Part shown: positions 17,774-28,121 of the stretch, piece after piece
How positions within the stretch are numbered: position 1 is the stretch's first letter
Layout: the number at the start of each line of letters is the position of its first letter
Notes under the pieces: model-generated
Seen by the model: only the letters and a program-made list of their open reading frames with translations
What the model was told of the DNA's origin: nothing
Database searches by the model: none
Assembly (NCBI GenBank): GCA_046349255.1
Contig: JAXMCR010000002.1
Location: 1,116,001-1,180,000, forward strand
DNA length: 64,000 bases
Direction: 5' to 3'
Source: DAIODI01 sp046349255
Lineage (GTDB): Bacteria; Pseudomonadota; Alphaproteobacteria; Rhizobiales; Aestuariivirgaceae
Translations under genes and position numbers: made by a program

Positions 17774-18299
17774 TCGGGCCGATGTGCTTGTAGCGGATCT
17801 TCCCGCTGCCATCGACGACGAACGTTTCCGGTACGCCGTAGACCCCCCAGTCCATCGTCGTGCGGCCGGCGACGTCCGTACCGATCGCCTGATAGGGGAT
17901 GCCGAGCATTCCCAGGAACCGCAGGGCGTTCTCCGGCTCGTCCTTGTAGTTGATGCCGACAATCCGCACGCCCTCCTTGGCGAGCGCCAGCAGGATCGGG
18001 TGCTCGTCCCGACATGGTACGCACCAGGAGGCGAAGACGTTCACGAGCGTCACTTCGCCCTTCTTGAGATCGTCGGTCGAAAGCCCCGGCACGGGCTTTC
18101 CATCGAGCGACGCGCCCGCGAGCGCCGGCAGCGAGAACTGCGGCGCGGGCTTGCCGATCAGGGCCGAGGGCACGCGGGCGGGGTCGCCGAACAGGCCCAC
18201 GCCGAACACCGCGGCGATCGCGGCGAAGGCGAGGAGGGGGAGCAGCACCAGCCACGGGCGGCCCCTGCGGGGCGGTTCGTTGGTCTGCGGATCGGTCAT
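17706..18299 (-). CDS. ccmG: DsbE/CcmG-type thiol:disulfide interchange protein
   Basis: A 197-residue membrane-anchored thioredoxin-fold protein. There is one N-terminal helix (PWLVLLPLLAFAAIAAVFGVGLF), then a periplasmic domain with the active site WCVPCRDEHP and the conserved GVYGVPETFVVD, typical of CcmG/DsbE. It keeps apocytochrome c cysteines reduced for heme ligation. The ATG MTDPQTN overlaps the ccmD stop by 4 bases, and a longer in-frame start lies within ccmD. It ends the ccmA-B-C-D-G series. The 3' end overlaps marR. Confidence 0.93.
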   Translation of the reverse strand: MTDPQTNEPPRRGRPWLVLLPLLAFAAIAAVFGVGLFGDPARVPSALIGKPAPQFSLPALAGASLDGKPVPGLSTDDLKKGEVTLVNVFASWCVPCRDEHPILLALAKEGVRIVGINYKDEPENALRFLGMLGIPYQAIGTDVAGRTTMDWGVYGVPETFVVDGSGKIRYKHIGPITPEAVSAVLRPQIEAARSPLP

Positions 18300-18472
18300 G
18301 ACGAGGTGTCCGCGCGGCGACGGCGCGGCCCGCCTTCCGCTTCGAGGAGGCGCAGTCGGTCCGCGGTGCGCCGCGCGCGCAGCAGGATCCAAGCGATCAG
18401 GCTCAAGAGCACGAACGCCGTGATGCCGTAGGAGGCGACGACGAAGCCGATGTGCGGGTTGTCGAAATTCAT
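18296..18472 (-). CDS. ccmD: Heme exporter protein D
   Basis: A 58-residue, single-pass protein: N-terminal NPHIGFVVASYG, membrane helix ITAFVLLSLIAWILL, then a basic cytoplasmic tail (RARRTADRLRLLEAEGG). This is the CcmD pattern. CcmD helps release holo-CcmE from the CcmABC complex. It lies between ccmC (7 bases upstream) and ccmG (4-base overlap). The larger in-frame open frame upstream runs into ccmC and is not expected to be translated. Confidence 0.92.
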   Translation of the reverse strand: MNFDNPHIGFVVASYGITAFVLLSLIAWILLRARRTADRLRLLEAEGGPRRRRADTSS

Positions 18473-18479
18473 GTCAGGA

Positions 18480-19202
18480 TCAGACCTCGCCGGCGCGCGC
18501 CAGTTCCATCTGGTGAATGCGGCGGCTCTCGATCTCGGCGCGCATCGCGGTGAGATGCAGCGCGACGAACAGCAAGGTGTAGGCAAGCCCCATGATCAGC
18601 AGCGGATGCAGCATCGAGGGGTCGAGCTTCGGCCCGTCCATGCGGAACACGCTCGCCGGCTGGTGCAGCGTGTACCACCAGTCGACCGAGAACTTTATGA
18701 TCGGCACGTTGATGAAGCCGACCAGCGCCACGATCGCGGCGAGCTTGGCGGCGCGGCTCTGGTCCTCGATCGCCTGCCAGATCGCGATGTAGCCGAGGTA
18801 GAGCAGGAACAGCACGAACATCGACGTGAGCCGCGCGTCCCACACCCACCACGTGCCCCACATCGGCTTGCCCCACAGCGAGCCGGTCACCAGCGCAAGG
18901 AAGCAGAAGCAGGCGCCGATCGGCGCGGCGGTCTTCGCCGCGACGTCGGCGAGCGGGTGGCGGAAGATGAACGCGGTCGCCGAAGCGAGCGCCATGACAG
19001 TGTAGACCATCAGCGCCATCCAAGCCGCCGGCACGTGCACGTACATGATGCGCACCGTCTCGCCCTGCCGGAAATCCTGAGGCGAGGTGACGAGCCCCAT
19101 GTAGAGGCCGACAGCGAACAGGAGAATGGTCGCACCCCACACCCACGGCAGCACGGCGGCCGCAAGCTTCAGGAACCGGTTGGGGTTGGCGAAACGCTGC
19201 AT
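18480..19202 (-). CDS. ccmC: Heme exporter protein CcmC
   Basis: A 240-residue, six-helix membrane protein that handles heme and loads it on CcmE. The periplasmic tryptophan-rich heme-handling motif is visible as MWGTWWVWDARLTS. Length and topology fit CcmC. It lies 55 bases after ccmB. The spacer contains CTATAG in a position where a weak internal promoter could sit (reading TATAGA on the minus strand at 19213-19218), but the -35 spacing is poor. Confidence 0.95.
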   Translation of the reverse strand: MQRFANPNRFLKLAAAVLPWVWGATILLFAVGLYMGLVTSPQDFRQGETVRIMYVHVPAAWMALMVYTVMALASATAFIFRHPLADVAAKTAAPIGACFCFLALVTGSLWGKPMWGTWWVWDARLTSMFVLFLLYLGYIAIWQAIEDQSRAAKLAAIVALVGFINVPIIKFSVDWWYTLHQPASVFRMDGPKLDPSMLHPLLIMGLAYTLLFVALHLTAMRAEIESRRIHQMELARAGEV

Positions 19203-19257
19203 GGCGCTCTGGTCTATAGGCAGGCTCTGCCGCGCGCAACCGGTTGAGAGGCCGCAC

Positions 19258-19926
19258 CTAGCGCAGGTGCGCCCGAATGGCCGCGGCGCCTGCGATCGGC
19301 GTCACCACCAGCGTCACCAGCACGATCGCGACGAGGATCAAAAGCGCGTGCGACGACGTCGCGGGCGCCAGCGGATCGGGCGTCGAGGCCGAGATGCCGA
19401 AAATCATCACCGGCACGTAGAGCGGCAGCGCCAGCAGCGACAAGAGCAGCCCGCCGCGGCGCAGCCCGACGACGACCGCGGCCGCAAGGCTCGCGATGAG
19501 GGAGAGCGCGAGCGAGCCCGTCACCATCGCCAGCATCAGGGAGGGCACCACGGCGGAATCGAGGTTGAGGAGGAGCCCCAGCGCCGGCGCCGCGATCGCC
19601 ATGGGCAGGCCGGAGGCAAGCCAGTGCGCGAGCGACTTTGCCACAACCGTCAGTTCGAGCGGCATCGGCGCGACGGTCATCAGTTCGAGCGAGCCGTCGT
19701 CGTAGTCCGCCTGGTAGATGCGGTCGGCCGAGAGCAGCACCGAGAGCAGCATGGTGATCCACAGGAGACCCGGCGCGATGCGCTGGAGCAGCGCGAGGTC
19801 GGGGCCGACGGCAAGCGGGATCAGGACCATCACGGTGAGGAAAAACCCGAGCGCCATGCCGAAGCCGCCGCCCTGCCGGAGGGCGAGCGTGAGGTCGCGG
19901 CGGAGGACGGCGAGGAGCGCACTCAT
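19258..19926 (-). CDS. ccmB: Heme exporter protein CcmB
   Basis: A 222-residue membrane subunit of the CcmAB ABC complex in System I cytochrome c biogenesis. About six helices; MTVAPMPLELTVVAKSLAHW and the first helix LGFFLTVMVLIPLAVGPD match the family. The start overlaps the ccmA stop by 4 bases. Confidence 0.94.
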   Translation of the reverse strand: MSALLAVLRRDLTLALRQGGGFGMALGFFLTVMVLIPLAVGPDLALLQRIAPGLLWITMLLSVLLSADRIYQADYDDGSLELMTVAPMPLELTVVAKSLAHWLASGLPMAIAAPALGLLLNLDSAVVPSLMLAMVTGSLALSLIASLAAAVVVGLRRGGLLLSLLALPLYVPVMIFGISASTPDPLAPATSSHALLILVAIVLVTLVVTPIAGAAAIRAHLR

Positions 19927-20531
19927 GCGGCGCTGCCCGACTGGGGCGCCATCTCGAGGACGCCGGTGCGGATGCCGAGGTCGATGTGGGTCGCGGCCAG
20001 CACGATGCCGCCGGCCTCGAGATGGCGCGCCACCAGCGCGTTGAGCCGGTCGCGGGACGCGGCGTCGAGACCGACCGTCGGCTCGTCGAGCAGCCAGACG
20101 GGGCGGTGGACGAGCGCCAGCCGCGACAGCGCCAGCCGCCGCTTTTGACCGGCCGACAGGAGTGCCGCCTGGAACGAGGCGAGCGGGCTGATTGCGAACG
20201 TCGCGAGCGCCTGGTCGACGTCACCGCCGCCCAGGAAATCCCGCCAGAAGGCAAGGTTCTCCCGCACGGTGAGGTGCGGCTTCACCGCGTCCTGGTGGGC
20301 GATCAGGTGGCACTGCTGGCCAACCGACAGCTCAGGGTCGCCACCCTTCAGATCGAGCGTGCCGGCTTCCGGTTCGATCAGCCCCGCGATCGTGCGCAGG
20401 AGCGAGGTCTTGCCCGCGCCGTTGGGACCGCGCAGCTCGGTGAGCGTTCCGGCGCCAAGGGCGAACGAAACGCCCCGGAAGATCGTTCGACTGCCGCGGA
20501 CGCAGGCCAGAGTATGCGCGATGAGCTCCAT
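19923..20531 (-). CDS. ccmA: Heme ABC exporter ATP-binding protein CcmA
   Basis: A 202-residue ATPase that powers release of holo-CcmE. Walker A is GPNGAGKTSLL. The signature is LSAGQKRRLALSRL (the usual GQ variant of CcmA), and Walker B is VWLLDEPTVGLD. It is followed by ccmB-C-D-G on the same strand. ccmE, ccmF and ccmH are not in the window and must lie elsewhere if System I is complete. Confidence 0.95.
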   Translation of the reverse strand: MELIAHTLACVRGSRTIFRGVSFALGAGTLTELRGPNGAGKTSLLRTIAGLIEPEAGTLDLKGGDPELSVGQQCHLIAHQDAVKPHLTVRENLAFWRDFLGGGDVDQALATFAISPLASFQAALLSAGQKRRLALSRLALVHRPVWLLDEPTVGLDAASRDRLNALVARHLEAGGIVLAATHIDLGIRTGVLEMAPQSGSAA

Positions 20532-21036
20532 CCCGGGCTTCGCTTACAGGGAACCGCCGGGGAAGGCAAAGGGCTGCGCAACGCTAGAACGGCCGGCCGG
20601 GCCGCTTGCCGAGCGGCAGGCCTGCCTTCAGCCGGTGCTGCACCCGGATGCCGACGAGTTCGAGCGGGACAGGGTCGAGTACGAGGAACTGTTTCAGCGC
20701 GTGGTCGACCTGGACCGGTGCTGGCGAGCGCCAGAGCCGGGACGTCCGGATGTAGGAGTCGATCAGCGACTCACGCGATTGCCGGCGCGCCACCGGCCCG
20801 AACAGGAACACCATGCCTGGGCGCATCGAAACCGACCCGTTGCAGTTAAAGGTTGTTTATGCGCCACAATTACAACCAAAGAGTCAATGGGCTGACGGGG
20901 ATCACCGTGACGCTGCATCGTTCGTCGACTGGTGCTGCACTGCGAAACGCTCTAATCAGGGGGCGATTTCGACGGTTGTCACATCCCCTCCGGAAACCCG
21001 CCGCATCATCGATCTGACCAGACCCGGGAGCACCGC
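20532..21036. other. ccmA-acnA divergent interval
   Basis: A 505-base interval between the ccmA and acnA starts. It holds one plausible small gene on the minus strand (separate entry). The remaining 210 bases in front of acnA are less GC-rich around 20840-20890 and include an inverted repeat GGTTGT (20851-20856) / ACAACC (20872-20877). This is probably the acnA promoter and regulatory region, but I cannot assign -35/-10 boxes with confidence. Confidence 0.4.
20584..20826 (-). CDS. Hypothetical small protein upstream of ccmA
   Basis: An 80-codon frame ending 52 bases before ccmA on the same strand. Nearly all codons end in G or C, as in the neighbouring genes, which argues for real coding. 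The protein begins MRPGMVFLFGPVARRQ and ends KRPGRPF; it has several Arg-rich patches and no membrane segment. A second ATG four codons in (MVFLFGP) could be the start. I do not recognise the family. If real, it could be the first gene of the ccm transcript. Confidence 0.5.
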   Translation of the reverse strand: MRPGMVFLFGPVARRQSRESLIDSYIRTSRLWRSPAPVQVDHALKQFLVLDPVPLELVGIRVQHRLKAGLPLGKRPGRPF

Positions 21037-23742
<2,706 letters not shown>

Positions 23743-23822
23743 CGCAGGGCCGCCCTGCGCCGGTTGCTCCGTAACCGGATCGTTACTCGCATCGTTCGCC
23801 CGTGCGCGTCATACACGAGGGC

Positions 23823-24536
23823 ATGCACGGGCTCCTTCTCGACCGCCGTCACGCGCTGAGGCTCGCCGTCGCCGCAGGAGCGTTCCCCTTTGCACGGCCG
23901 GCTGCGGCGGATGATGCAGTGGTGGTGGTCGAGCTGTTCACGAGCCAGGGGTGTTCGTCCTGCCCGCAGGCCGACGCCTACCTTGCGGAACTGGCGCAGC
24001 GACCGGACGTCGTGGCGCTCTCCTACCACGTCGATTACTGGGACTATCTCGGCTGGCGCGACACGCTGGCATCGCAAGCCAACGGCCGTCGGCAAAAGGC
24101 CTACGCCGACCGTCTCGACGGCGGACAGGTCTACACGCCCCAGGTGGTCGTGCAGGGCGCTGCCGCGGCCGTCGGCTCGAACCGGACCGATGTCGAGATC
24201 CTGATCGCCCGGGCCCGTGGCGCCCTGTCGCCCGTCTCGCTCGCGGTGGAGGGTCCGGCGCTGCGGCTCTCCAATGCGCCGGAGAAGGCACGGGTGTGGG
24301 TGGCGATGGTCGACCCGGTCGTGCCCGTGACGATCGAGCGCGGCGAGAACGCAGGGCGCAAGGTTGCCTATCACAACGTCGTGCGCGCGCTTGCGGACGC
24401 CGGCCCGCCGGACGCCGGCGCGGTTGTGGTTCCGGTGCCGGCAGCCCCCGGTCTGCGCCGCCTGGCGATCGTCCAGGGAGAGGGCACGGGGCCGATCCTC
24501 GGAACCCTCTGGCTCGACGAACTGCAGCGATCCTGA
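23823..24536 (+). CDS. DUF1223 domain-containing secreted protein
   Basis: A 237-residue protein of the DUF1223 family (thioredoxin-like). RRHALRLAVAAGAFPFARPAAA after the N terminus looks like a Tat or Sec signal peptide (RRxxL). The mature part opens VVVVELFTSQGCSSCPQADAYL with the CxxC-like CSSCPQAD pair, then HVDYWDYLGWRDTLAS and QVYTPQVVVQG, all family hallmarks. The function is unknown; probably a periplasmic redox-related protein. A GTG 21 bases upstream is an alternative start. The next gene is DUF2794. Confidence 0.85.
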   Translation: MHGLLLDRRHALRLAVAAGAFPFARPAAADDAVVVVELFTSQGCSSCPQADAYLAELAQRPDVVALSYHVDYWDYLGWRDTLASQANGRRQKAYADRLDGGQVYTPQVVVQGAAAAVGSNRTDVEILIARARGALSPVSLAVEGPALRLSNAPEKARVWVAMVDPVVPVTIERGENAGRKVAYHNVVRALADAGPPDAGAVVVPVPAAPGLRRLAIVQGEGTGPILGTLWLDELQRS

Positions 24537-24639
24537 AGCGCGGCCCCTTGCAAAGGCAGGCCCGAGAGCACATCATCCGAGATGACGGTTCGGTGACGTC
24601 GTCCGCCCCTTTGCGGGGTCACGAGGATGAACAGCGACG

Positions 24640-25032
24640 GTGAGTGACTCGGAGCAGATAGTTCCACTCCGCCCGGTGCAGTCCGGCGCCGCGGCGGAGG
24701 GTCCAGCCAGACCGGATGGCGGAAGCGCGCACGCACCTGTCCGTTTCGACCGCACCGAACTCACCACGATCCTGACCATTTACGGCCGAAAGGTCGCGCA
24801 GGGCGAATGGCGCGACTACGCCATGGACTTCACCCGCGAGAAGGCCGTGTTCAGCGTGTTCCGCCGTACGAGCGAATATCCGCTCTACCGTATCGAAAAG
24901 GATCCGAAGCTCGCCCGGCGCCAGGGCCAGTATTCCGTGGTGGCGCCAGGCGGCATGATCCTGAAGCGCGGGCACGACCTGCTCCAGGTCCTGAGAGTCC
25001 TGATCCGGGAACCGAAGCTCGAGACAGTCTGA
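24640..25032 (+). CDS. DUF2794 domain-containing protein
   Basis: A 130-residue cytosolic protein starting at GTG. The family core is clear: FDRTELTTILTIYGRKVAQGEWRDYAMDF, then AVFSVFRRTSEYPLYRIEK and RRQGQYSVVAPGGMILKRG. DUF2794 is restricted largely to alphaproteobacteria and has no assigned function. It ends in a shared terminator with the convergent BI-1 gene. Confidence 0.9.
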   Translation: MSDSEQIVPLRPVQSGAAAEGPARPDGGSAHAPVRFDRTELTTILTIYGRKVAQGEWRDYAMDFTREKAVFSVFRRTSEYPLYRIEKDPKLARRQGQYSVVAPGGMILKRGHDLLQVLRVLIREPKLETV

Positions 25033-25040
25033 CAAACGAA

Positions 25041-25066
25041 AACCCCTGGCGGTGAAGCCGGGGGTT
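25041..25066. terminator. Bidirectional terminator between DUF2794 and BI-1 genes
   Basis: A 10-bp stem AACCCCTGGC (25041-25050) / GCCGGGGGTT (25057-25066) with one G-T pair and a 6-base loop, extended by flanking TCTGAC / GTCAGA complementarity. A-run on one side (GAAAA) gives a T-run for minus-strand transcription. It lies between two convergent stops. Confidence 0.7.
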
Positions 25067-25089
25067 CGTCAGACTGGAAGTTCGGATCG

Positions 25090-25827
25090 TCAGTTTTGCC
25101 GCATGATCCCGAGAATGTTCAGGATGTGCACGAACAGCGTGATGAACGAGCCGTACAGCATGAAGGCGCCGAAGATGGACTTCTGCTTGGCGACCACGGA
25201 CGTGTCGCCCTCGTAGTACATCTCCTTGATCGACTGGGTCTCCCACGCGGTGATCGCCGAGAAGAGCAGCACCACCACGACCGAGGTGAGCAGCGAGAAC
25301 ATCGCGCTCTGGAAGAAGATCGCGTTCGCGATGATCGCGACCACGAGGCCGATCGAGGCCATCATGAAGAACGTGCTGAAGCCCGACAGGTCGCGCTTCG
25401 TCGTGTAGCCGACGAGGCTGGTCGCCGCGAACGTCACGGCGGTGATGCCGAACGCCTGGACGACGATACCGGGATTCGCGTTCATGTAGAGCGCGATCAT
25501 CGGCGCGATCAGAAGGCCCCAAAGGCCGGCGTACGACCAGTAGGCGGCGTGCGCCGTTCCGGCGCTGCCCGAGAAGATCATCCGCGGCGCAAACCAGCCG
25601 AGGCCGAGGAGCGCGATGAACAGGACCCACTTGAGCGGGGTGCCGGCGACGAGCGCAAGCAGCGTCGGGTTGGCCGCCACCGCGAGCGATACGATCGCGG
25701 TCAGCGCCACGCCCAGCGCCATCAGGTTGTAGACGCCCAGCATGTAGGAGCGCAGGCCCTCGTCGACTTCGCGAACCCGTGCGCCGGCCTGGTTCTGCGC
25801 GACGGACCTGTACCGTGTCTCAACCAT
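25090..25827 (-). CDS. ybhL: Bax inhibitor-1/YccA family protein
   Basis: A 245-residue, seven-helix inner membrane protein of the BI-1 family (UPF0005; YbhL-like). Visible are MLGVYNLMALGVALTAIVSLAV, then SYAGLWGLLIAPMI and the C-terminal FMLYGSFITLFVHILNILGI. BI-1 proteins are pH-sensitive cation/calcium channels or leak proteins; the bacterial role is not settled. A GGAGG Shine-Dalgarno lies 7 bases before the ATG inside a leader hairpin (see the ybhL leader entry), so translation is probably controlled by RNA structure. Confidence 0.93.
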   Translation of the reverse strand: MVETRYRSVAQNQAGARVREVDEGLRSYMLGVYNLMALGVALTAIVSLAVAANPTLLALVAGTPLKWVLFIALLGLGWFAPRMIFSGSAGTAHAAYWSYAGLWGLLIAPMIALYMNANPGIVVQAFGITAVTFAATSLVGYTTKRDLSGFSTFFMMASIGLVVAIIANAIFFQSAMFSLLTSVVVVLLFSAITAWETQSIKEMYYEGDTSVVAKQKSIFGAFMLYGSFITLFVHILNILGIMRQN

Positions 25828-25830
25828 TTC

Positions 25831-25905
25831 TATTCCTCCGTAAGCACCGAAGTGCGATGGCGAATATGGAGGCCGCGCACCCGGGTTGCAAGGCGCGGCT
25901 CAATC
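25831..25905 (-). ncRNA. ybhL leader RNA motif (putative cis-regulatory RNA)
   Basis: In the minus-strand 5' UTR two hairpins are visible. The first has stem GCCGCGC / GCGCGGC (25893-25899 with 25872-25878) enclosing CTTGCAACCCGGGT. The second pairs CCTCC (25868-25872) with the Shine-Dalgarno GGAGG (25835-25839), with an inner GCAC-TTCG-GTGC stem-loop. I recognise this as the ybhL motif described in alphaproteobacteria upstream of ybhL genes. The assignment rests on gene context and remembered consensus, not on a covariance search. The structure would mask the ribosome-binding site. Confidence 0.75.
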
Positions 25906-25938
25906 ACGAATTGGTAATCTGGCCTTTGAAAAGTCCAG

Positions 25939-26484
25939 CTAAACCGCCAATTGGAAGTCGTAGGCTTCCTCGACCGCATAGGGTCCGCCGCCTCTCGTCG
26001 GCCGGGAGGAGAACAGCACGAAGCGGCTCACCTCGAACGGCCGGCTCTCGTAGAGATTGTTCCGGGCGATGAAGCCGTGGACGGTGTCGAGCCGGCTGTC
26101 CTTGAGCCGGGCGAGCGTCACGTGCGGCACGAACCGGCGCTGTTCGGCGGGCAGCCCCAGCGACTGGCAGACACGCTCGTGCGTCGCCTGCAGGCGCTTC
26201 AGGTTGTCCCCGTCGACCGACACCCCGGCGTAGAGCGAGTGCGGCTTGTTGCCGCCGAAGGCGCCGACGCCCTTCAGGCGGATGGTAAACGGCTTCGCCA
26301 GCACCCCGTCCAGCGCATGGGCGATCTCGCGGGCGAGCGGTTCGTCGATGTCGCCGATGAAGCGCAGCGTGATGTGATAGCTGTCGGCGTCGATCCAGCG
26401 GGCGTTCCAGACGCCGCCCCGCATGAGTTCGAGGTCGTCTGCAACGTCCTCGGGAATCTCGAGCCCGGTGAAGAGACGCGGCAT
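25939..26484 (-). CDS. thpR: RNA 2',3'-cyclic phosphodiesterase
   Basis: A 181-residue protein of the 2H phosphoesterase superfamily. The two HxTL motifs are SYHITLRFIGD and FVPHVTLARL, separated by the usual distance. The N terminus MPRLFTGLEIPEDV is typical. By family it opens 2',3'-cyclic phosphates on RNA. An in-frame Met 28 codons upstream exists, but the chosen ATG has an excellent AGGAGGTG ribosome site. It is divergent from the adenosyltransferase gene. Confidence 0.92.
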   Translation of the reverse strand: MPRLFTGLEIPEDVADDLELMRGGVWNARWIDADSYHITLRFIGDIDEPLAREIAHALDGVLAKPFTIRLKGVGAFGGNKPHSLYAGVSVDGDNLKRLQATHERVCQSLGLPAEQRRFVPHVTLARLKDSRLDTVHGFIARNNLYESRPFEVSRFVLFSSRPTRGGGPYAVEEAYDFQLAV

Positions 26485-26644
26485 AAGGACACCTCCTCTT
26501 CCAACGGTCAGGCGAATCGACCGACGCTTTTCGACCCTATAGGGAACGCGCCGATGTACAACGGTCAATGGGACTTGCTATCTGTCGGAACCATCGCTCG
26601 CGCGCCTTCCCGGCGCACAACCGCAGATTCGGACAAAAGGCTCC

Positions 26645-27238
26645 ATGGTCGTTCTGAACAGGATCTACACGAAAACCGGTGACGACGGCACGACGGCGCT
26701 GGGCAGCGGCACGCGGGTGGCGAAGCACCACCTGAGAATTCAATCCTACGGGACCGTCGACGAGACCAACAGCGTGCTCGGCGTGGCGCGCCTCCACACG
26801 AAGGAGGCCGCGCTCGCAGCCCTCGACCAGATGCTGGCGCGGATCCAGAACGACCTCTTCGACCTCGGCGCCGACCTGTGCGTGCCGGAAACGCCGGAGC
26901 CGCCGCCTTACCCGCCACTGCGCATCACCGCCGACCAGGTCGCGCGCCTCGAACACGAGATCGACACGCTGAACGCCGACCTCGACCCGTTGCGGTCGTT
27001 CGTGCTGCCGGGCGGTCATCCGGCGGCGGCGCACCTCCACGTCGCGCGGACCGTCTGCCGCCGCGCCGAGCGGCTGATGACCGAGCTCGTCGAGCAGCCG
27101 GGCGAAACCGTCAGCAAGCCCGCGTCGCAGTACATCAACCGGCTGTCCGACTTCCTGTTCGTCGCCAGCCGCTGGGCGAACGCCAAGGCCGGCGGCGACG
27201 TGTTGTGGGTGCCGGGCAAGACGCGCGGCCAGACCTGA
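26645..27238 (+). CDS. Cob(I)yrinic acid a,c-diamide adenosyltransferase, PduO type
   Basis: A 197-residue trimeric-type ATP:cob(I)alamin adenosyltransferase, which forms adenosylcobalamin. Signatures are IYTKTGDDGTTALGSG at the N terminus (ATP-binding loop), SYGTVDETNSVLGVA, FVLPGGHPAAAHLHVARTVCRRAER and a C-terminal YINRLSDFLFVASRWAN. Adenosylcobalamin is the cofactor for the class II ribonucleotide reductase encoded further along. A rhomboid gene follows 18 bases later. Confidence 0.95.
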   Translation: MVVLNRIYTKTGDDGTTALGSGTRVAKHHLRIQSYGTVDETNSVLGVARLHTKEAALAALDQMLARIQNDLFDLGADLCVPETPEPPPYPPLRITADQVARLEHEIDTLNADLDPLRSFVLPGGHPAAAHLHVARTVCRRAERLMTELVEQPGETVSKPASQYINRLSDFLFVASRWANAKAGGDVLWVPGKTRGQT

Positions 27239-27256
27239 CACGGCCGAGAGCCCGCC

Positions 27257-27970
27257 ATGGTGTTCGTTCCACTCCACGACGACGCACCGCTGAGGGTCAT
27301 CCGGTTCCAGCTCGTGAACGGGCTCCTGCTCGTCACGAACCTGCTGATCTTCCTCTACACCGACTACGCGCTGAGCGAAGTGCAGCTCGCCTCGTTCGCG
27401 ACCTCGGTCGGCGTCGTGCCGGCGGTGCTCACCGATCACGCGGTGCTCGATCCCTCGCTCGTGCTGATCCCCGAGCCGATGACGCTCCTCACCTACATGT
27501 TCATCCACGCCGACTGGATGCACCTCCTGTCGAACATGCTGTTCCTGTGGGTGTTCGGTGACAACGTCGAGGACGCCTACGGGCATTTAGGCTTCCTCGT
27601 GTTCTTCCTGGTCTGCGGCATCGCTGCGGGGCTGATCCATGCGCTCATGTTCCCCAACTCGCAGATGCCGCTGATCGGTGCGTCCGGCGCGGTGTCGGGC
27701 GTGCTCGCGGCGTACCTGGTGCTGTTTCCCCACTCCCGCGTCTGGATCCTCCTGTTCATGCGCCTGCCGATCAAGATCCCGGCGAGCATCGTGCTCGTCG
27801 GCTGGCTGTTGCTCCAGATCGCGAGCCTCGTCCTCACGGAAGTCGACAGCGAGGGCGTGACGGTTGCCTGGTGGGCGCACATCGGCGGCTTCGGCACAGG
27901 GCTGCTGATCACCTACGCGCTGCGCAACCGGCTGCGCGAGCGGCTTGCGCCGCGGCTCAACCGGGCGTGA
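27257..27970 (+). CDS. Rhomboid family intramembrane serine protease
   Basis: A 237-residue protein with about six helices. The catalytic serine is in LIGASGAVSGVLAAY and the catalytic His in WWAHIGGFGTGLL. HADWMHLLSNMLFLWVFGDNVED is the conserved HxxxN region. It cuts transmembrane helices within the membrane; the substrate is unknown. The last helix is followed by a basic tail (RNRLRERLAPRLNRA). It lies 18 bases after the adenosyltransferase, probably in one transcript. Confidence 0.93.
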   Translation: MVFVPLHDDAPLRVIRFQLVNGLLLVTNLLIFLYTDYALSEVQLASFATSVGVVPAVLTDHAVLDPSLVLIPEPMTLLTYMFIHADWMHLLSNMLFLWVFGDNVEDAYGHLGFLVFFLVCGIAAGLIHALMFPNSQMPLIGASGAVSGVLAAYLVLFPHSRVWILLFMRLPIKIPASIVLVGWLLLQIASLVLTEVDSEGVTVAWWAHIGGFGTGLLITYALRNRLRERLAPRLNRA

Positions 27971-28021
27971 GCCTGCGCGGGGCCGGAGGTCGCATTCGTC
28001 CCAGTCATGCCGGTCCGGGCG

Positions 28022-28050
28022 TTGACTTGAGGGGTGCCAGTCACTAGGGT
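28022..28050 (+). promoter_or_regulatory. Sigma-70-type promoter of etfBA
   Basis: TTGACT (28022-28027), 17-base spacer, TAGGGT (28045-28050). Start of transcription would be near 28057. A hairpin TCGGGG-AAAA-CCCCGA (28063-28078) then lies at the very 5' end of the leader. Confidence 0.6.
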
Positions 28051-28121
28051 CCGGCCCGAATTTCGGGGAAAACCCCGAGAAAAAGTCGCGCCCTTTCCCT
28101 GAAACGAGAAGAGTTTTCGAG

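Noticed and set aside
26535..26544. CCCTATAGGG palindrome between thpR and the adenosyltransferase gene
   Set aside because: Only 10 bases; no matching -35 box at the right distance and no regulator nearby, so I could not support an operator or promoter.
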